Source of the DNA: Solilutibacter silvestris | GTDB taxonomy: Bacteria > Pseudomonadota > Gammaproteobacteria > Xanthomonadales > Xanthomonadaceae | Length of the DNA: 64,000 bases | NCBI RefSeq assembly: GCF_002895945.1 | Contig: NZ_NPZB01000002.1 | Location: 434,001 to 498,000 of the forward strand | Reading direction: 5' to 3' | In this document: positions 1 through 8,996 of the stretch, piece by piece | How the letters are laid out: each line of letters opens with the position of its first letter | Position numbering within the stretch: the stretch's first letter is position 1 | Position numbers and translations under genes: made by a program | The notes under the pieces: model-generated | What the model was told of the DNA's origin: nothing | Database searches by the model: none | What the model saw: the letters and a program-made list of their open reading frames with translations, nothing else

Positions 1-869
1 CGGAGAAGGACGGGCCGCGCGAGATCCTCTATCGCGAAGCCGATGCCATCGGTTATCTGCACTTCGATTTCTACAACGGCGCGATGTCGTCGGAGCAGTG
101 CGATCGCCTGCGGATGGCGCTGGTGCAGGCGCGGCAGCGGCCGGTGCGCACGCTGGTGCTGCAGGGCGGCCAGGACATCTGGTCCAATGGCATCCATCTC
201 AACACCATCGAGGCGGCAGCCGATCCTGCGCTGGAATCGTGGCGGAATATCCTGGCGATGAACGCGCTGGTGCGCGAAATCATCCACACCGATACGCAGC
301 GCGTGGTCGCGGCGATGCACGGCAATGCCGGCGCGGGTGGCGCGATCCTCGCGCTTGCAGCGGATGAAGTGTGGGCGCGTTCGGGCACCGTGCTCAATCC
401 GCATTACAAGGGCATGGGCGGGCTCTATGGTTCCGAGTACTGGACGTATCTGCTGCCACGTCGCGTCGGTTCGGCGGCAGCGACGGAATTGACCGAAGCG
501 TTGAAGCCGGTCACCGCCGGCGGCGCCGAAGGCATGGGGATGATCGATGCCGCGTTCGGCGACGATGTCGCCAGCTTCGACGCCGAAGTGCTGGAGCGTG
601 CGCATCGCGGCAACGGCGTGACTGCGGTGCGCAAGCAGCTCGCGGCCAAGCGCGAGCGACGCATCGAGGACGAACGGCGCAAACCGCTGGAAAGCTACGC
701 CGCCGAGGAACTCGCGCACATGTACCGCAACTTCTTCGGCGAGGATCGCAGCTACCACGAGGCGCGTCGCCGCTTCGTCTGGAAGTGCGCCCTGCCGGTG
801 TGCGAAGTGCCAGAGGTGGATGCTGCGGCGACGGCATCAGAGGGAAAACAGGAAGCGCTGGGCGCCTGA
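1..869 (+). CDS. hypX: HypX/HoxX hydrogenase maturation protein, C-terminal part (5' end outside window)
   Basis: Only the 3' part is present: the frame is open from base 3 to the stop at 867-869 and the start lies before the window. The translation is a crotonase (enoyl-CoA hydratase/isomerase-like) domain with the wording typical of HypX: GYLHFDFYNGAM near base 48, a GGxDxWSNGIHLN stretch near base 165 and ESWRNI shortly after. In the family this half follows a formyl-transferase-like half. Published work on HypX shows it takes a formyl group from N10-formyl-THF, passes it to CoA and releases CO for the Fe(CO)(CN)2 centre of [NiFe]-hydrogenase under aerobic conditions. No other hydrogenase gene is visible, so any hyp/hup cluster should lie to the left. 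A stand-alone crotonase is unlikely given the motifs. Confidence 0.85.
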   Translation, partial: EKDGPREILYREADAIGYLHFDFYNGAMSSEQCDRLRMALVQARQRPVRTLVLQGGQDIWSNGIHLNTIEAAADPALESWRNILAMNALVREIIHTDTQRVVAAMHGNAGAGGAILALAADEVWARSGTVLNPHYKGMGGLYGSEYWTYLLPRRVGSAAATELTEALKPVTAGGAEGMGMIDAAFGDDVASFDAEVLERAHRGNGVTAVRKQLAAKRERRIEDERRKPLESYAAEELAHMYRNFFGEDRSYHEARRRFVWKCALPVCEVPEVDAAATASEGKQEALGA

Positions 870-893
870 TCGCGCAACTGGAGTCGCAACGGG

Positions 894-918
894 AAAGCCC
901 GGCTTCGCGCCGGGCTTT
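894..918. terminator. Intrinsic terminator between hypX and emrB
   Basis: A perfect 10-bp inverted repeat AAAGCCCGGC / GCCGGGCTTT with a 5-base loop lies between the convergent stops of hypX (869) and emrB (945). The T tract is short on both strands, but position and stem strength suit a shared bidirectional terminator. Confidence 0.8.
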
Positions 919-944
919 CTTCGTCTCGACCAGTGTTCGTTCGG

Positions 945-2537
945 TCAGTGTCCGCCGCCCGCAGGTGCACCCATCTTGGCGGCGAATGGCGGTCGCGCCA
1001 TCCACACGAACAGGATCACCGACAGGAACAGGAAGCCGAGCAGATAGAAGATCTCGTTGAATCCGATCTGCATCGCCTGTTGGGTGATGAGGCGATCGAG
1101 CACGAACGCGCCGGTCTGCGGATTGCCGCCACCGTATTGCGCCACGGTCGCCAGTGTCGATGGCGAAGTGGCGTCGATGTGTTCGGTCAATTGCGCGTGA
1201 TGCACGGCGGTACGCTGGCTCCATGCATAAGTCACCAGCGACGCCGCGAAGCTGCCGCCCAGGGTGCGCAGGAAGGTCGAGAGGCCGGAACCGGCGGCGA
1301 TCTCGTGCGGCGCAAGGTCGGATAGCAGGATCTGCAACACCGGCATGAAGAACAATGCGACGCCGATGCCCTGGACCAACTGGATCAACGCGACATGGCC
1401 GAAGTTCACATCGAGGTTGAAGCCCGCGCGCAGGAAACTGGTGCTGGCCATCACCATGAAGGCGAGGGTGGCGAGGATGCGCAGGTCGACCTTGTTGCCG
1501 TGCTTGCCGATGATCGGCGCAAGCAACACCGGCAGGATGCCGATCGGCGCGGTGGCGAGGCCGGCCCAGATCGCGGTATAGCCGAGGTTGCGTTGCAGCC
1601 ACAGCGGCACCAGGATGCCGACCGCGAAGAACGCGGCATAGGCCAGCACCATGGCTGCGGTGCCCGCACGGAAATTGCGATGGCGGAACAGCCGCAGGTT
1701 GACGATGGGATCGTCATCGGTGAGCTCCCACACCACGAACACGACCAGCGAGATCACCGCGACGATGGCCATGATGACGATCGTGGTGGAGTGGAACCAG
1801 TCTTCGTCGTTGCCGAGGTCGAGCAGGATCTGCAATGCGCCGACGCCCAGCACCAGCAATGCCAGGCCGACGTAATCCATCTTCGGTCGTTCCAGCCGCT
1901 CCGGGCGTCCCTTCAATTGCCTGCCGACCACGGTGCTGGCGAAGATGCCGAGCGGGATGTTGATGAAGAAGATCCATTCCCAGCTGTAGTTGTCGGTGAT
2001 CCAGCCACCGAGGATCGGGCCGGCGATCGGCGCGACCACGGTCACCATCGCCAGCAGCGCGATGGCCTGGCCGCGTTTTGCCGGTGGATAAATCGACAGC
2101 AACAGCGCTTGCGTCACCGGATACATCGGCCCGCAGACGAAACCCTGCAGTGCACGCGCCACCACCAGCAAGCCCATGCTGTTGGCGATGCCGCACAGGA
2201 ACGAAGCGATCACGAACGCCAGCGTCGACCACATGAACAACTTGCGTTCGCCGTACTTGCGGGTGAGCCAGCCGGTCAGCGGCAGGGCAATCGCGTTGCT
2301 GACCGCGAACGAGGTGATCACCCATGTCGCCTGGTTGGCGCTGCCGCCGAGATTGCCGGAAATCGCCGGCAACGACACGTTGGCGATCGTGGTGTCCAGC
2401 ACCTGCATGAACGATGCCAGCGCCAGACCGATCGTCGTCAGCATGACGTTGGGCGGCGCGAAGCCCTGCATCGTGAGTTCGGTGGCCGGAGCCGGTGCGG
2501 CTGGCCCCGGCGCGGCGGTGGCGGAAGTCGTGCTCAT
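945..2537 (-). CDS. emrB: EmrB/DHA2-family drug:H+ antiporter of a tripartite efflux system
   Basis: The 530-residue protein has the length and hydrophobic pattern of 14-TM DHA2 major facilitator transporters. Motif C, GPILGGWI, and the family phrase SWEWIFFINIPLGI lie in the first half. It would be the inner-membrane pump that exports toxic compounds through the EmrA adaptor and the outer-membrane factor encoded just upstream. Its start is three bases after the emrA stop, so the two are translated from one message. The order marR, outer-membrane factor, emrA, emrB (read leftward) is common in Xanthomonadales and Burkholderiales. The substrate cannot be told from sequence. The residues before the first TM segment (PGPAAPAPAT) are Pro/Ala rich. 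Confidence 0.93.
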   Translation of the reverse strand: MSTTSATAAPGPAAPAPATELTMQGFAPPNVMLTTIGLALASFMQVLDTTIANVSLPAISGNLGGSANQATWVITSFAVSNAIALPLTGWLTRKYGERKLFMWSTLAFVIASFLCGIANSMGLLVVARALQGFVCGPMYPVTQALLLSIYPPAKRGQAIALLAMVTVVAPIAGPILGGWITDNYSWEWIFFINIPLGIFASTVVGRQLKGRPERLERPKMDYVGLALLVLGVGALQILLDLGNDEDWFHSTTIVIMAIVAVISLVVFVVWELTDDDPIVNLRLFRHRNFRAGTAAMVLAYAAFFAVGILVPLWLQRNLGYTAIWAGLATAPIGILPVLLAPIIGKHGNKVDLRILATLAFMVMASTSFLRAGFNLDVNFGHVALIQLVQGIGVALFFMPVLQILLSDLAPHEIAAGSGLSTFLRTLGGSFAASLVTYAWSQRTAVHHAQLTEHIDATSPSTLATVAQYGGGNPQTGAFVLDRLITQQAMQIGFNEIFYLLGFLFLSVILFVWMARPPFAAKMGAPAGGGH

Positions 2538-2540
2538 CGG

Positions 2541-3830
2541 TTAGTGCGAACCGTTGCTGCCCATGTTGTCGTCGATCACGCGTTGCACTGCGGCGTCGGC
2601 CTTGGACAGCGCACTGTCGTAGGCATCGGTCATCAGGTGCGGTTGCGTCGGCGTGGTCGTCGGCAGCAGGCCGTCGCCCTGGTCGTGCAGGTTCACCTTC
2701 ACCGCCATCGACAGGCCGAGGCGCAGCGGATGTTCCAGCAGCTCCTTCTTGTCGAGCAGGATGCGCACCGGGATGCGCTGGACGATCTTGATCCAGTTGC
2801 CGCTGGCGTTCTGCGCCGGCAGCACCGAAAACGCGCTGCCCGTGCCCATGCCGAGGCTGGCGAGCGTGCCGTGGTACGTCACCTTGTCGCCATAGAGTTC
2901 CGACGTCAGTTCAACGCGCTGGTTGAGGCGCAGCTTGGTGAGCTGGGTTTCCTTGAAGTTGGCATCCACCCACACGCCGTCGAGCGGGATGATCGCCATC
3001 ATCGGCGTGCCGGGGGCGACGCGCTGGCCGAGTTGCACGCTGCGCTTGGCGACATAGCCGGAGACCGGCGCGAGCACGCCGGAACGCTGGCGGGCGAGAT
3101 AGGCCTGGCGCAATTGCGCGACCGCGGCGACCACCGCAGGGTTGCTGCGGATGGTGCTGTTGTCGATCAGTACGTGAGCGCGCGCGGCGTTGTCGCGGGC
3201 ACCGGCGACCGCAGCCTGTGCGGCTGCGAGATTGGCTTGCGCGGTTTCAAGCTGGGCACGGGCGTGTGCCAGTTCCTCGCTGGACACCGCACCGCTGGCG
3301 ACCAGTCCGGTGCGACGGGAAACATCCTGGCGGGAGATGTCGACGGCTGCCTGCGCCTGCTGCACCGACGCTTCTCGCGCGGTGATGTCGGCGTTGCCGG
3401 CTTCGGCGGCGCGGTACTGCGCACGCACCTGGCGCACGGCGCTGCCGAGCGCGGCTTCGGCCTGCGCATAGGCGAGATCGCTGTCGTTGGTATCGAAGCC
3501 GACCAGCACCTGGCCGGCGTCCACCTTCATGCCGTCGTCGACGGCAATCCGGGTGACGGTGCCACCGACCTGTGGCGTCACGGTGACGACGTCGCCCTGC
3601 ACGTAGGCGTCATCGGTGCTTTCGGACCAGCGTCCGACCACCAGGTACCACAGCAACCAGGCGATGCCGAGCACGATCGCGACGATGGCGATGAGCAACA
3701 GCGCCTTGCGTCGCTTGTTCTGCAGCGGCGTGTCCTTGGGATTGGTCGGCGGCATCAGCGCGCCGCTGGCTGCGGGGCGCGATGGGGCCGCGGTATCGGC
3801 GGCAGGCGTCTTGTTCGGTTCGGTGGTCAT
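2541..3830 (-). CDS. emrA: HlyD/EmrA-family periplasmic adaptor (membrane fusion protein)
   Basis: This 429-residue protein has a single N-terminal membrane segment at about residues 40-65 (KALLLIAIVAIVLGIAWLLW). The half-lipoyl motif TPQVGGTVTRI follows, then a long Ala/Gln-rich coiled coil at about residues 100-210 and the second lipoyl half (APVSGYVAKRSV). This is the EmrA layout: anchored in the inner membrane, it bridges the EmrB pump to the outer-membrane channel. Its ATG overlaps the stop of the upstream outer-membrane-factor gene by four bases (ATGA), so it is likely translationally coupled. Confidence 0.93.
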   Translation of the reverse strand: MTTEPNKTPAADTAAPSRPAASGALMPPTNPKDTPLQNKRRKALLLIAIVAIVLGIAWLLWYLVVGRWSESTDDAYVQGDVVTVTPQVGGTVTRIAVDDGMKVDAGQVLVGFDTNDSDLAYAQAEAALGSAVRQVRAQYRAAEAGNADITAREASVQQAQAAVDISRQDVSRRTGLVASGAVSSEELAHARAQLETAQANLAAAQAAVAGARDNAARAHVLIDNSTIRSNPAVVAAVAQLRQAYLARQRSGVLAPVSGYVAKRSVQLGQRVAPGTPMMAIIPLDGVWVDANFKETQLTKLRLNQRVELTSELYGDKVTYHGTLASLGMGTGSAFSVLPAQNASGNWIKIVQRIPVRILLDKKELLEHPLRLGLSMAVKVNLHDQGDGLLPTTTPTQPHLMTDAYDSALSKADAAVQRVIDDNMGSNGSH

Positions 3831-5308
3831 TGCGACTTCTTCCCGGATTCGGAAATGGAGGATTGCGAGGGCAGTTGCACGGGTACGCCGCCGCCCAGCG
3901 CGATGTCAAGATCGATCGCCGATTGCATGCGGCGCGCGCGCAGCGTCGACAGTTGCTGGTCGAGTTGCAGAATGGGTTTCTGCGCGGTCAACACGTCGAG
4001 CTGGTTGGCGAGGCCGGCCTTCTGGCGCTGCGTCACCAACATTGCCGAACGCGCCTGCTGGTCACGGGCACTGGTCGCGGCGGAAATCTGCGTATCGAGT
4101 TCGCGTGCGGATTGCACGGCGTCGGTGGTTTCGCGGATGGCGTTCAACACCGTCTGGTCATAACCGGCGACGGCGAGATCGAAATCGGCGTTGGCGCCGC
4201 GCAGTTGTGAGCGCAGGCGGCCACCATCGAGGATCGGCAGCGAAATCGCCGGGCCGCCAAAGACCAGTCCGGCATCCGACTTGAACAGGTCACCAAGCTT
4301 GCCGGCGGCAAGGCCGACGATCGCCGAAAGATTCAGGCTCGGGTAGAAGTCCGACTTCGCGGCCTTGATGCCCTTCGATGCCGCTTCGACATGCCAGCGC
4401 GCGGCGGCGACATCGGGACGACGACTCACCAGTTCGCTCGGCAGCAGCGACGGAATCGCGATGCCATCCGCCTTCAACTGCGGACGCGTGAGCGACAGCC
4501 CGCGATCCGGGCCCTTGCCGGCGAACATCGCCAAGGCATTGCGCAACGCGCTGATCTGCTGGTCGGCAGCCTGCATCTGCGCGCGCGCGTTGTCTTCGGC
4601 GCTGGTGATCTGGGTCAGCGCGATCTGGTTGTCGATGCCGGCCTTCACCCGTTGCGTCGCCAGTGCATGCAGATCGGCATTGCGCTTGACGTCGCGCTCG
4701 GCGACGTCGCGTGCGTCCCACGCCTGTGCCAATGCGGCATAGGTGCGTGCGATGTTGCCTTCCAGTGTCAATCGCGCCGCCTGCGCATCGGCTTCCTGCG
4801 CGCGCGCCGCGCCAACGGCCGACTGCCACTTGGCGTGCTTGCCGCCCCACAGGTCGGGCGCCCATGCAAAGCTCAGCGTCAGCACTTCGGAGTGGATCAT
4901 CTTGCCGCCGATCGGTGCCGGCGCGAGTGTTTCGGGAATCTGTACCGCAGCGACTTGTGCGCCGGCGCCCAGCGTCGGGTAGATGCCGGCTTCGGCGAAC
5001 CCGGCTTGCGCATAGGCCTTGCGGGTGCGCGCATCAGCGATCGCGATGCTCGGCGATCCCGCCAATGCTTCCTGCATCAAGGCATCGAGTTGCGGATCGC
5101 CGTACGCGCTCCACCATTGCGCCTTCGGCCAGGCGACATCGCTGACCGGCGTGCGTCCAAGGCTGGTGGATGCCTGGAAGCGATCGGCATCCTGCAGCGA
5201 GGATTCCGGCTTCAGGTTGTGCATGCTGGCGCAACCGGCCAGCACGGTGGCGAGCGCCAGCGCGGACAGGGGGCGGTACAGGGAATTGGGGTGGCGGTTC
5301 GCCATCAC
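3827..5308 (-). CDS. Outer-membrane efflux lipoprotein (NodT/OprM family)
   Basis: The protein of 493 residues starts with a lipoprotein signal: a hydrophobic stretch ending in the lipobox LAGC, with the lipidated Cys at residue 26. Two OEP repeats follow, with the NodT-type wording (LPSELVSRRPDVAAARWHV, SLPILDGGRLRSQL). It forms the trimeric TolC-like channel of the system. Its start overlaps the marR stop by four bases and its stop overlaps the emrA start by four bases, so all four genes look like one tightly coupled operon driven from the region upstream of marR. Confidence 0.93.
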   Translation of the reverse strand: MMANRHPNSLYRPLSALALATVLAGCASMHNLKPESSLQDADRFQASTSLGRTPVSDVAWPKAQWWSAYGDPQLDALMQEALAGSPSIAIADARTRKAYAQAGFAEAGIYPTLGAGAQVAAVQIPETLAPAPIGGKMIHSEVLTLSFAWAPDLWGGKHAKWQSAVGAARAQEADAQAARLTLEGNIARTYAALAQAWDARDVAERDVKRNADLHALATQRVKAGIDNQIALTQITSAEDNARAQMQAADQQISALRNALAMFAGKGPDRGLSLTRPQLKADGIAIPSLLPSELVSRRPDVAAARWHVEAASKGIKAAKSDFYPSLNLSAIVGLAAGKLGDLFKSDAGLVFGGPAISLPILDGGRLRSQLRGANADFDLAVAGYDQTVLNAIRETTDAVQSARELDTQISAATSARDQQARSAMLVTQRQKAGLANQLDVLTAQKPILQLDQQLSTLRARRMQSAIDLDIALGGGVPVQLPSQSSISESGKKSQ

Positions 5309-5766
5309 GCGGACTCCGTATTCAAGAGATTGTCGCGAACCCGTTCGAGGGTGGAGACGAACTGGTCGCGTTCGGATGTGCTCATGCCGGCCAGCGCGCG
5401 ATCACGCACGCGATCGCTGCAGACGCTGCATTGGTCGTAGATGACGTGGCCGGCGTCGGTGAGCTGGATGCGCAGGGCGCGGCGATCGGTGGGATCGTTG
5501 GCGCGGATGATCAGGCCCTTTTCCTCGAGCTTGTCGAGCAGGCGCGTCATCGCGCTCGGATTCAGTTCGGCCGCGCGGGCGAGATCGCCGACGCTGATGT
5601 GGCCGTTGCTCATCCCGAGCTTCTTGAGGGTGACGAACTGGCTGAAGGTCAGGTCATGGCCCAGCCGATCCAGTTCGGTCTCCATCGCATGCCACATCGC
5701 ATCGCGAACCTGCCGGAACAGCAGGCCGAGGGACGATCCGGCGCAGAGCGGGGGGGGGGTATTCAT
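5305..5766 (-). CDS. MarR-family transcriptional regulator of the efflux operon
   Basis: A 153-residue winged-helix regulator with the MarR signature: helix-turn-helix ISVGDLARAAELNPSAMTRLLDKLEEKGLI, then the wing with DPTDRRALRIQLTDAG. As first gene of the efflux operon it most likely represses its own transcription until a ligand binds. The ATG at 5766 is preferred. A GTG at 5787 would add seven residues, but neither start has a clear ribosome site. Directly after the ATG come ten C residues (5750-5759, read on the minus strand), coding Thr-Pro-Pro-Pro. Slippage there would put the protein out of frame. An internal ATG at 5697 lies before the core helices and could partly rescue it. Confidence 0.9.
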   Translation of the reverse strand: MNTPPPLCAGSSLGLLFRQVRDAMWHAMETELDRLGHDLTFSQFVTLKKLGMSNGHISVGDLARAAELNPSAMTRLLDKLEEKGLIIRANDPTDRRALRIQLTDAGHVIYDQCSVCSDRVRDRALAGMSTSERDQFVSTLERVRDNLLNTESA

Positions 5767-5791
5767 GACGGGGCATGATCCACGCACATGA

Positions 5792-5813
5792 AATAATTGT
5801 CAATGCAATTATT
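5792..5813. promoter_or_regulatory. Palindromic operator candidate upstream of marR
   Basis: The AT-rich inverted repeat AATAATTG-N6-CAATTATT is perfect over 8+8 bases in otherwise GC-rich DNA. It lies 26-47 bases upstream of the marR ATG. MarR proteins usually bind such 16-22 bp palindromes over their own promoter, so this is the likely autoregulatory site. A TTGACA on the minus strand sits inside it, so binding would block RNA polymerase. The binding role is inferred. Confidence 0.6.
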
Positions 5814-5890
5814 GTTACAGCAACGATGCAAACGTTTTCCGCATTCAGAATCCGTTTGCGTTCCGCCATAAGCCACGGTCTGGCGGATTC

Positions 5891-6673
5891 TCAAGTCCGT
5901 TTGAGAATCAACTCCAGCACGAACTGGCTGCCGAAGAACGCCAGCAGCAGGATCGCCATCGCGACCAGGGTCCAGCGCACCGCCCGGGCGCCGCGCCAGC
6001 CCCAGCGCCAACGCCCGAACAGCAAGGTAGCGAAGATCAGCCACGACAGCAGGCTCAACACCGTCTTGTGGACCAGATGCTGCTGGAACAGGTTGCCGAC
6101 GAACAGGACGCCGGCGAGGATCGCCGCGCTCAGCAGCAGGAAGCCGACGGTGAGGGTGCGGAACAACAGCGATTCCAGCTCGGTGAGCGGCGGCAGGGCG
6201 CGCATCCAGCCGTGGAATTCGCGATTGCGCATCGCCCGTTCCTGCAGCCACAACAACGCGGCCAGCAGCGCGGCGACGGCGAGGGTGGCATAGGCGAGCA
6301 GGGCCAGCCAGGCGTGCAGCTGCACCTGCCAGGTCATCGCCGGCGGCTGCGGGTGGCCGTAAAGGGAATAGCAGGCGGCGAACAGCGCGGCGAGCGGGAA
6401 CACCACCACGCCGATCGCATCGATACGCTGGCGCGTGCCCAGCAGCGTGGTCAGCGCGGCCATGGCCAGCGCCACCAGCGACAGCGCGGCGAAGAAATGC
6501 ATGTCCGGCGCGCCACCGGAATGCCACGCTTCGACATGCAGCCAGGCGTGGGCGATCAGGGCGATGGTCGCCGGAATCTTCCAGATGCGGCCATCCGCGC
6601 CACGCGCCACGCCCCGCACCAGCAGGGCGGCGGCGATCAGGTAAAAGAGGACGGCGGCGACGGTCGGCAGCAT
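5891..6673 (-). CDS. ypjD: YpjD-like inner-membrane protein of the cytochrome c assembly (CcsA/HemX) family
   Basis: This 260-residue polytopic protein has about eight hydrophobic segments from residue 1 to the C-terminus and the general pattern of the CcsA/CcmC/HemX-like family. The gene is divergent from ffh, exactly as ypjD (corE) is next to ffh in Escherichia coli, which supports the name. Its own function is not settled; roles in inner-membrane integrity or heme-related assembly have been suggested for relatives. No WWD-type heme-handling loop is obvious. Confidence 0.8.
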   Translation of the reverse strand: MLPTVAAVLFYLIAAALLVRGVARGADGRIWKIPATIALIAHAWLHVEAWHSGGAPDMHFFAALSLVALAMAALTTLLGTRQRIDAIGVVVFPLAALFAACYSLYGHPQPPAMTWQVQLHAWLALLAYATLAVAALLAALLWLQERAMRNREFHGWMRALPPLTELESLLFRTLTVGFLLLSAAILAGVLFVGNLFQQHLVHKTVLSLLSWLIFATLLFGRWRWGWRGARAVRWTLVAMAILLLAFFGSQFVLELILKRT

Positions 6674-6716
6674 TCCGCCAGTTTCGCATGCGGCAGGCCG
6701 GCACGGCCCCAGCGTC

Positions 6717-6722
6717 TATACT
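6717..6722 (+). promoter_or_regulatory. -10 element candidate for ffh
   Basis: TATACT lies 29 bases before the ffh ATG in the 78-bp divergent region with ypjD. No good -35 hexamer is seen at 16-18 bases, so only the -10 is proposed. Confidence 0.4.
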
Positions 6723-6751
6723 TTGCGACTTTCCGCAGCACGCAGACCACG

Positions 6752-8122
6752 ATGTTCGAATCGTTGACCGAACGCCTGTCCAGCACCATCAACCGCGTCC
6801 GCGGGCGCGGCCGGCTGACCGAATCCAACATCAGCGAGGCGCTGCGCGAAGTGCGCGTCGCCTTGCTGGAAGCCGACGTCGCGCTGCCAGTGGTGCAGGC
6901 GCTGATCCAGCGCATCAAGGTGCGTGCGCTCGGCCAGGAAGTGATGAAGTCGCTGACGCCGGGCCAGCAGCTGGTCAAGGTGGTGCGCGACGAACTCACC
7001 AACACGATGGGCGCGCAGAGCGTCGATCTCAATTTCAACGTGCCGGCGCCGGCGGTGATCCTGATGGCCGGCCTGCAGGGCGCGGGCAAGACCACGACTG
7101 TCGGCAAGCTCGCCAAGCACCTGAAAGAGAAGCGCAAGAAGAAGGTGATGGTGGTGAGCGCGGACGTCTATCGCCCCGCCGCGATCGAGCAGTTGCAGAC
7201 GCTGGCTGGCCAGGTCGGTGCGATCTTCTTCCCGTCCGATGCCTCGCAGAAGCCCGAGGCAATCGTGCGTGCGGCGATCGAGGACGCGAAGAAATCCTTC
7301 GCCGATGTCTTGATCGTCGATACCGCCGGTCGCCTCGCCATCGACAAGGCGATGATGGACGAGATCAAGGCGCTGCACGCCGCGGTCAATCCGGTCGAAA
7401 CGCTGTTCGTGGTCGATGCGATGACCGGCCAGGACGCCGCCAACACCGCCAAGGCCTTCAATGAAGCGCTGCCGCTCACCGGCGTGGTGCTGACCAAGAC
7501 CGATGGCGATGCCCGCGGCGGCGCGGTGCTGAGCGTGCGCTACATCACCGGCAAGCCGATCAAGTTCGTCGGCGTCAGCGAGAAGCCGGACGGCCTCGAC
7601 GTCTTCCATCCCGATCGCGCCGCCAGCCGCATCCTCGACATGGGCGACGTGCTGTCGCTGGTCGAGCAGGTCGAGGCCAACGTCGACAAGGAGAAGGCGC
7701 AGAAGCTCGCCGAGAAGGTCGCCAAGGGGCGCCGCTTCGATCTCCAGGACATGCACGACCAGTTCGAGCAGATGCAGAACATGGGTGGCCTGCACGGGTT
7801 GATGGACAAGCTGCCGGGCATGGGCCAGATCCCGGGGCAGGTGAAGGACCAGATCACCGGCCGCGAGATTCCGCGGATGATGGCGATCATCCGCTCGATG
7901 ACGCCGAAGGAGCGCCGCAACCCCGATCTGCTCAACGGCTCGCGCCGCGCTCGCATCGCCCGCGGCGCCGGCCTCCAGCCGCAGGACGTGAACAAGCTGA
8001 TGAAGCAGTACCAGCAGATGGAAAAGATGATGGGCAAGCTCGGCCGCGGCGGCATGAAGGGCATGCTGCGGGGCATGAAGGGGATGATGGGTGGGGGCGG
8101 GATGCCGCCAATGATGCGCTGA
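6752..8122 (+). CDS. ffh: Signal recognition particle protein Ffh (SRP54)
   Basis: The 456-residue GTPase binds 4.5S RNA and the signal sequences of inner-membrane proteins and delivers ribosomes to FtsY. The N domain begins [18 protein letters not shown]. The G domain has the P-loop GLQGAGKTT at residues 107-115, then DTAGR near residue 190 and the [10 protein letters not shown] motif. The C-terminal M domain is rich in Met ([10 protein letters not shown] and the GMKGM repeats), as needed for signal binding. The start at 6752 gives the canonical N-terminus; the frame is open further upstream but that part is not Ffh-like. Confidence 0.98.
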   Translation: MFESLTERLSSTINRVRGRGRLTESNISEALREVRVALLEADVALPVVQALIQRIKVRALGQEVMKSLTPGQQLVKVVRDELTNTMGAQSVDLNFNVPAPAVILMAGLQGAGKTTTVGKLAKHLKEKRKKKVMVVSADVYRPAAIEQLQTLAGQVGAIFFPSDASQKPEAIVRAAIEDAKKSFADVLIVDTAGRLAIDKAMMDEIKALHAAVNPVETLFVVDAMTGQDAANTAKAFNEALPLTGVVLTKTDGDARGGAVLSVRYITGKPIKFVGVSEKPDGLDVFHPDRAASRILDMGDVLSLVEQVEANVDKEKAQKLAEKVAKGRRFDLQDMHDQFEQMQNMGGLHGLMDKLPGMGQIPGQVKDQITGREIPRMMAIIRSMTPKERRNPDLLNGSRRARIARGAGLQPQDVNKLMKQYQQMEKMMGKLGRGGMKGMLRGMKGMMGGGGMPPMMR

Positions 8123-8128
8123 GCCTGC

Positions 8129-8134
8129 TATACT
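8129..8134 (+). promoter_or_regulatory. -10 element candidate for the rpsP operon
   Basis: TATACT lies seven bases after the ffh stop and 49 bases before the rpsP ATG. It could drive the rpsP-rimM-trmD-rplS group independently of ffh. No convincing -35 is visible. Confidence 0.35.
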
Positions 8135-8183
8135 TATTGGCTTACCCTGCCACTCCGGCAGCTGGGCAACACAGAGCACACCA

Positions 8184-8438
8184 ATGGTCAAGATTCGCCT
8201 GACACGTGGCGGCGCCAAGAAGCGTCCGTTCTACCACATCATCGTTACCGACAGCCGCAGTGGCCGTGACGGCCGCAACATCGAGCGCGTCGGTTTCTTC
8301 AATCCGATCGCTGCCGGCCAGGACAAGCGCGTCGAGCTCGACACCGAGCGCGTCAAGTTCTGGATCGCGCGCGGCGCGCAGATGACCGAAAAGGTCGGCG
8401 CGCTGTACAAGGAAGCCGACAAGCCCGTCGCGGCCTGA
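8184..8438 (+). CDS. rpsP: 30S ribosomal protein S16
   Basis: The protein is 84 residues, the family length, and opens with the S16 signature [19 protein letters not shown] followed by DSRSGRDGR. It is the first gene of the conserved block rpsP-rimM-trmD-rplS, here directly downstream of ffh as in many Gammaproteobacteria. Confidence 0.98.
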   Translation: MVKIRLTRGGAKKRPFYHIIVTDSRSGRDGRNIERVGFFNPIAAGQDKRVELDTERVKFWIARGAQMTEKVGALYKEADKPVAA

Positions 8439-8475
8439 TGGCCTGCCGCGCGCACCGCGCGTGGCGTCCTCGCAC

Positions 8476-8988
8476 ATGATCGACACCGGGCGCCGCATCC
8501 TCATGGCCAGGGTGCATGGCGCCTTTGGTGTGCATGGCGAACTGAAAGTCGAATCCTTCAGCGAGCCGCCACAGGCGCTGCTTCGCTATGCGCCGTTGAC
8601 CCTGCGTGACCCGCGCGGCAACGAGCGCGAACTGGAAGGCGTGGGTGGCCGTGCCGCCACCAAGGGCCTGGTGATGACGATTCCCGGCATCGAGGATCGT
8701 GATGCCGCCGAGGCCCTGCGCGGCGCCGAGATTTACGTCCCGCGTTCCGCATTGCCGCCACCCGCGCCAGGCGAGTACTACTGGGTCGATCTCGAAGGGA
8801 TGGAAGTCGTCACGACCGAAGGTGTCGCGCTCGGTCGTGTCTCGCATCTGACCTCCACCGGCGTCAATGACGTGCTGGTGGTCGAAGGCGAGCGCGAACG
8901 CCTGATTCCGTTCAAGGAACCCGACTACGTGACGTCGGTGGACTTCGACACCCGTCGGATCACGGTCGATTGGGATCCGGATTTCTGA
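8476..8988 (+). CDS. rimM: Ribosome maturation factor RimM
   Basis: The 170-residue protein binds S19 and helps assemble the head of the 30S subunit. The N-terminal barrel begins GRVHGAFG-like ([18 protein letters not shown]) and the C-terminal PRC-barrel includes [13 protein letters not shown] and the closing [13 protein letters not shown]. The ATG at 8476 (MIDTGRRI) is chosen; an in-frame GTG at 8461 would add five residues. The stop lies eight bases before the trmD start. Confidence 0.96.
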   Translation: MIDTGRRILMARVHGAFGVHGELKVESFSEPPQALLRYAPLTLRDPRGNERELEGVGGRAATKGLVMTIPGIEDRDAAEALRGAEIYVPRSALPPPAPGEYYWVDLEGMEVVTTEGVALGRVSHLTSTGVNDVLVVEGERERLIPFKEPDYVTSVDFDTRRITVDWDPDF

Positions 8989-8996
8989 GTCGCGCC

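Noticed and set aside
1395-4163. A 922-codon plus-strand open frame antisense to emrB and emrA
   Set aside because: The product is His/Arg/Gln rich without domains, while the minus strand encodes two clear efflux proteins.
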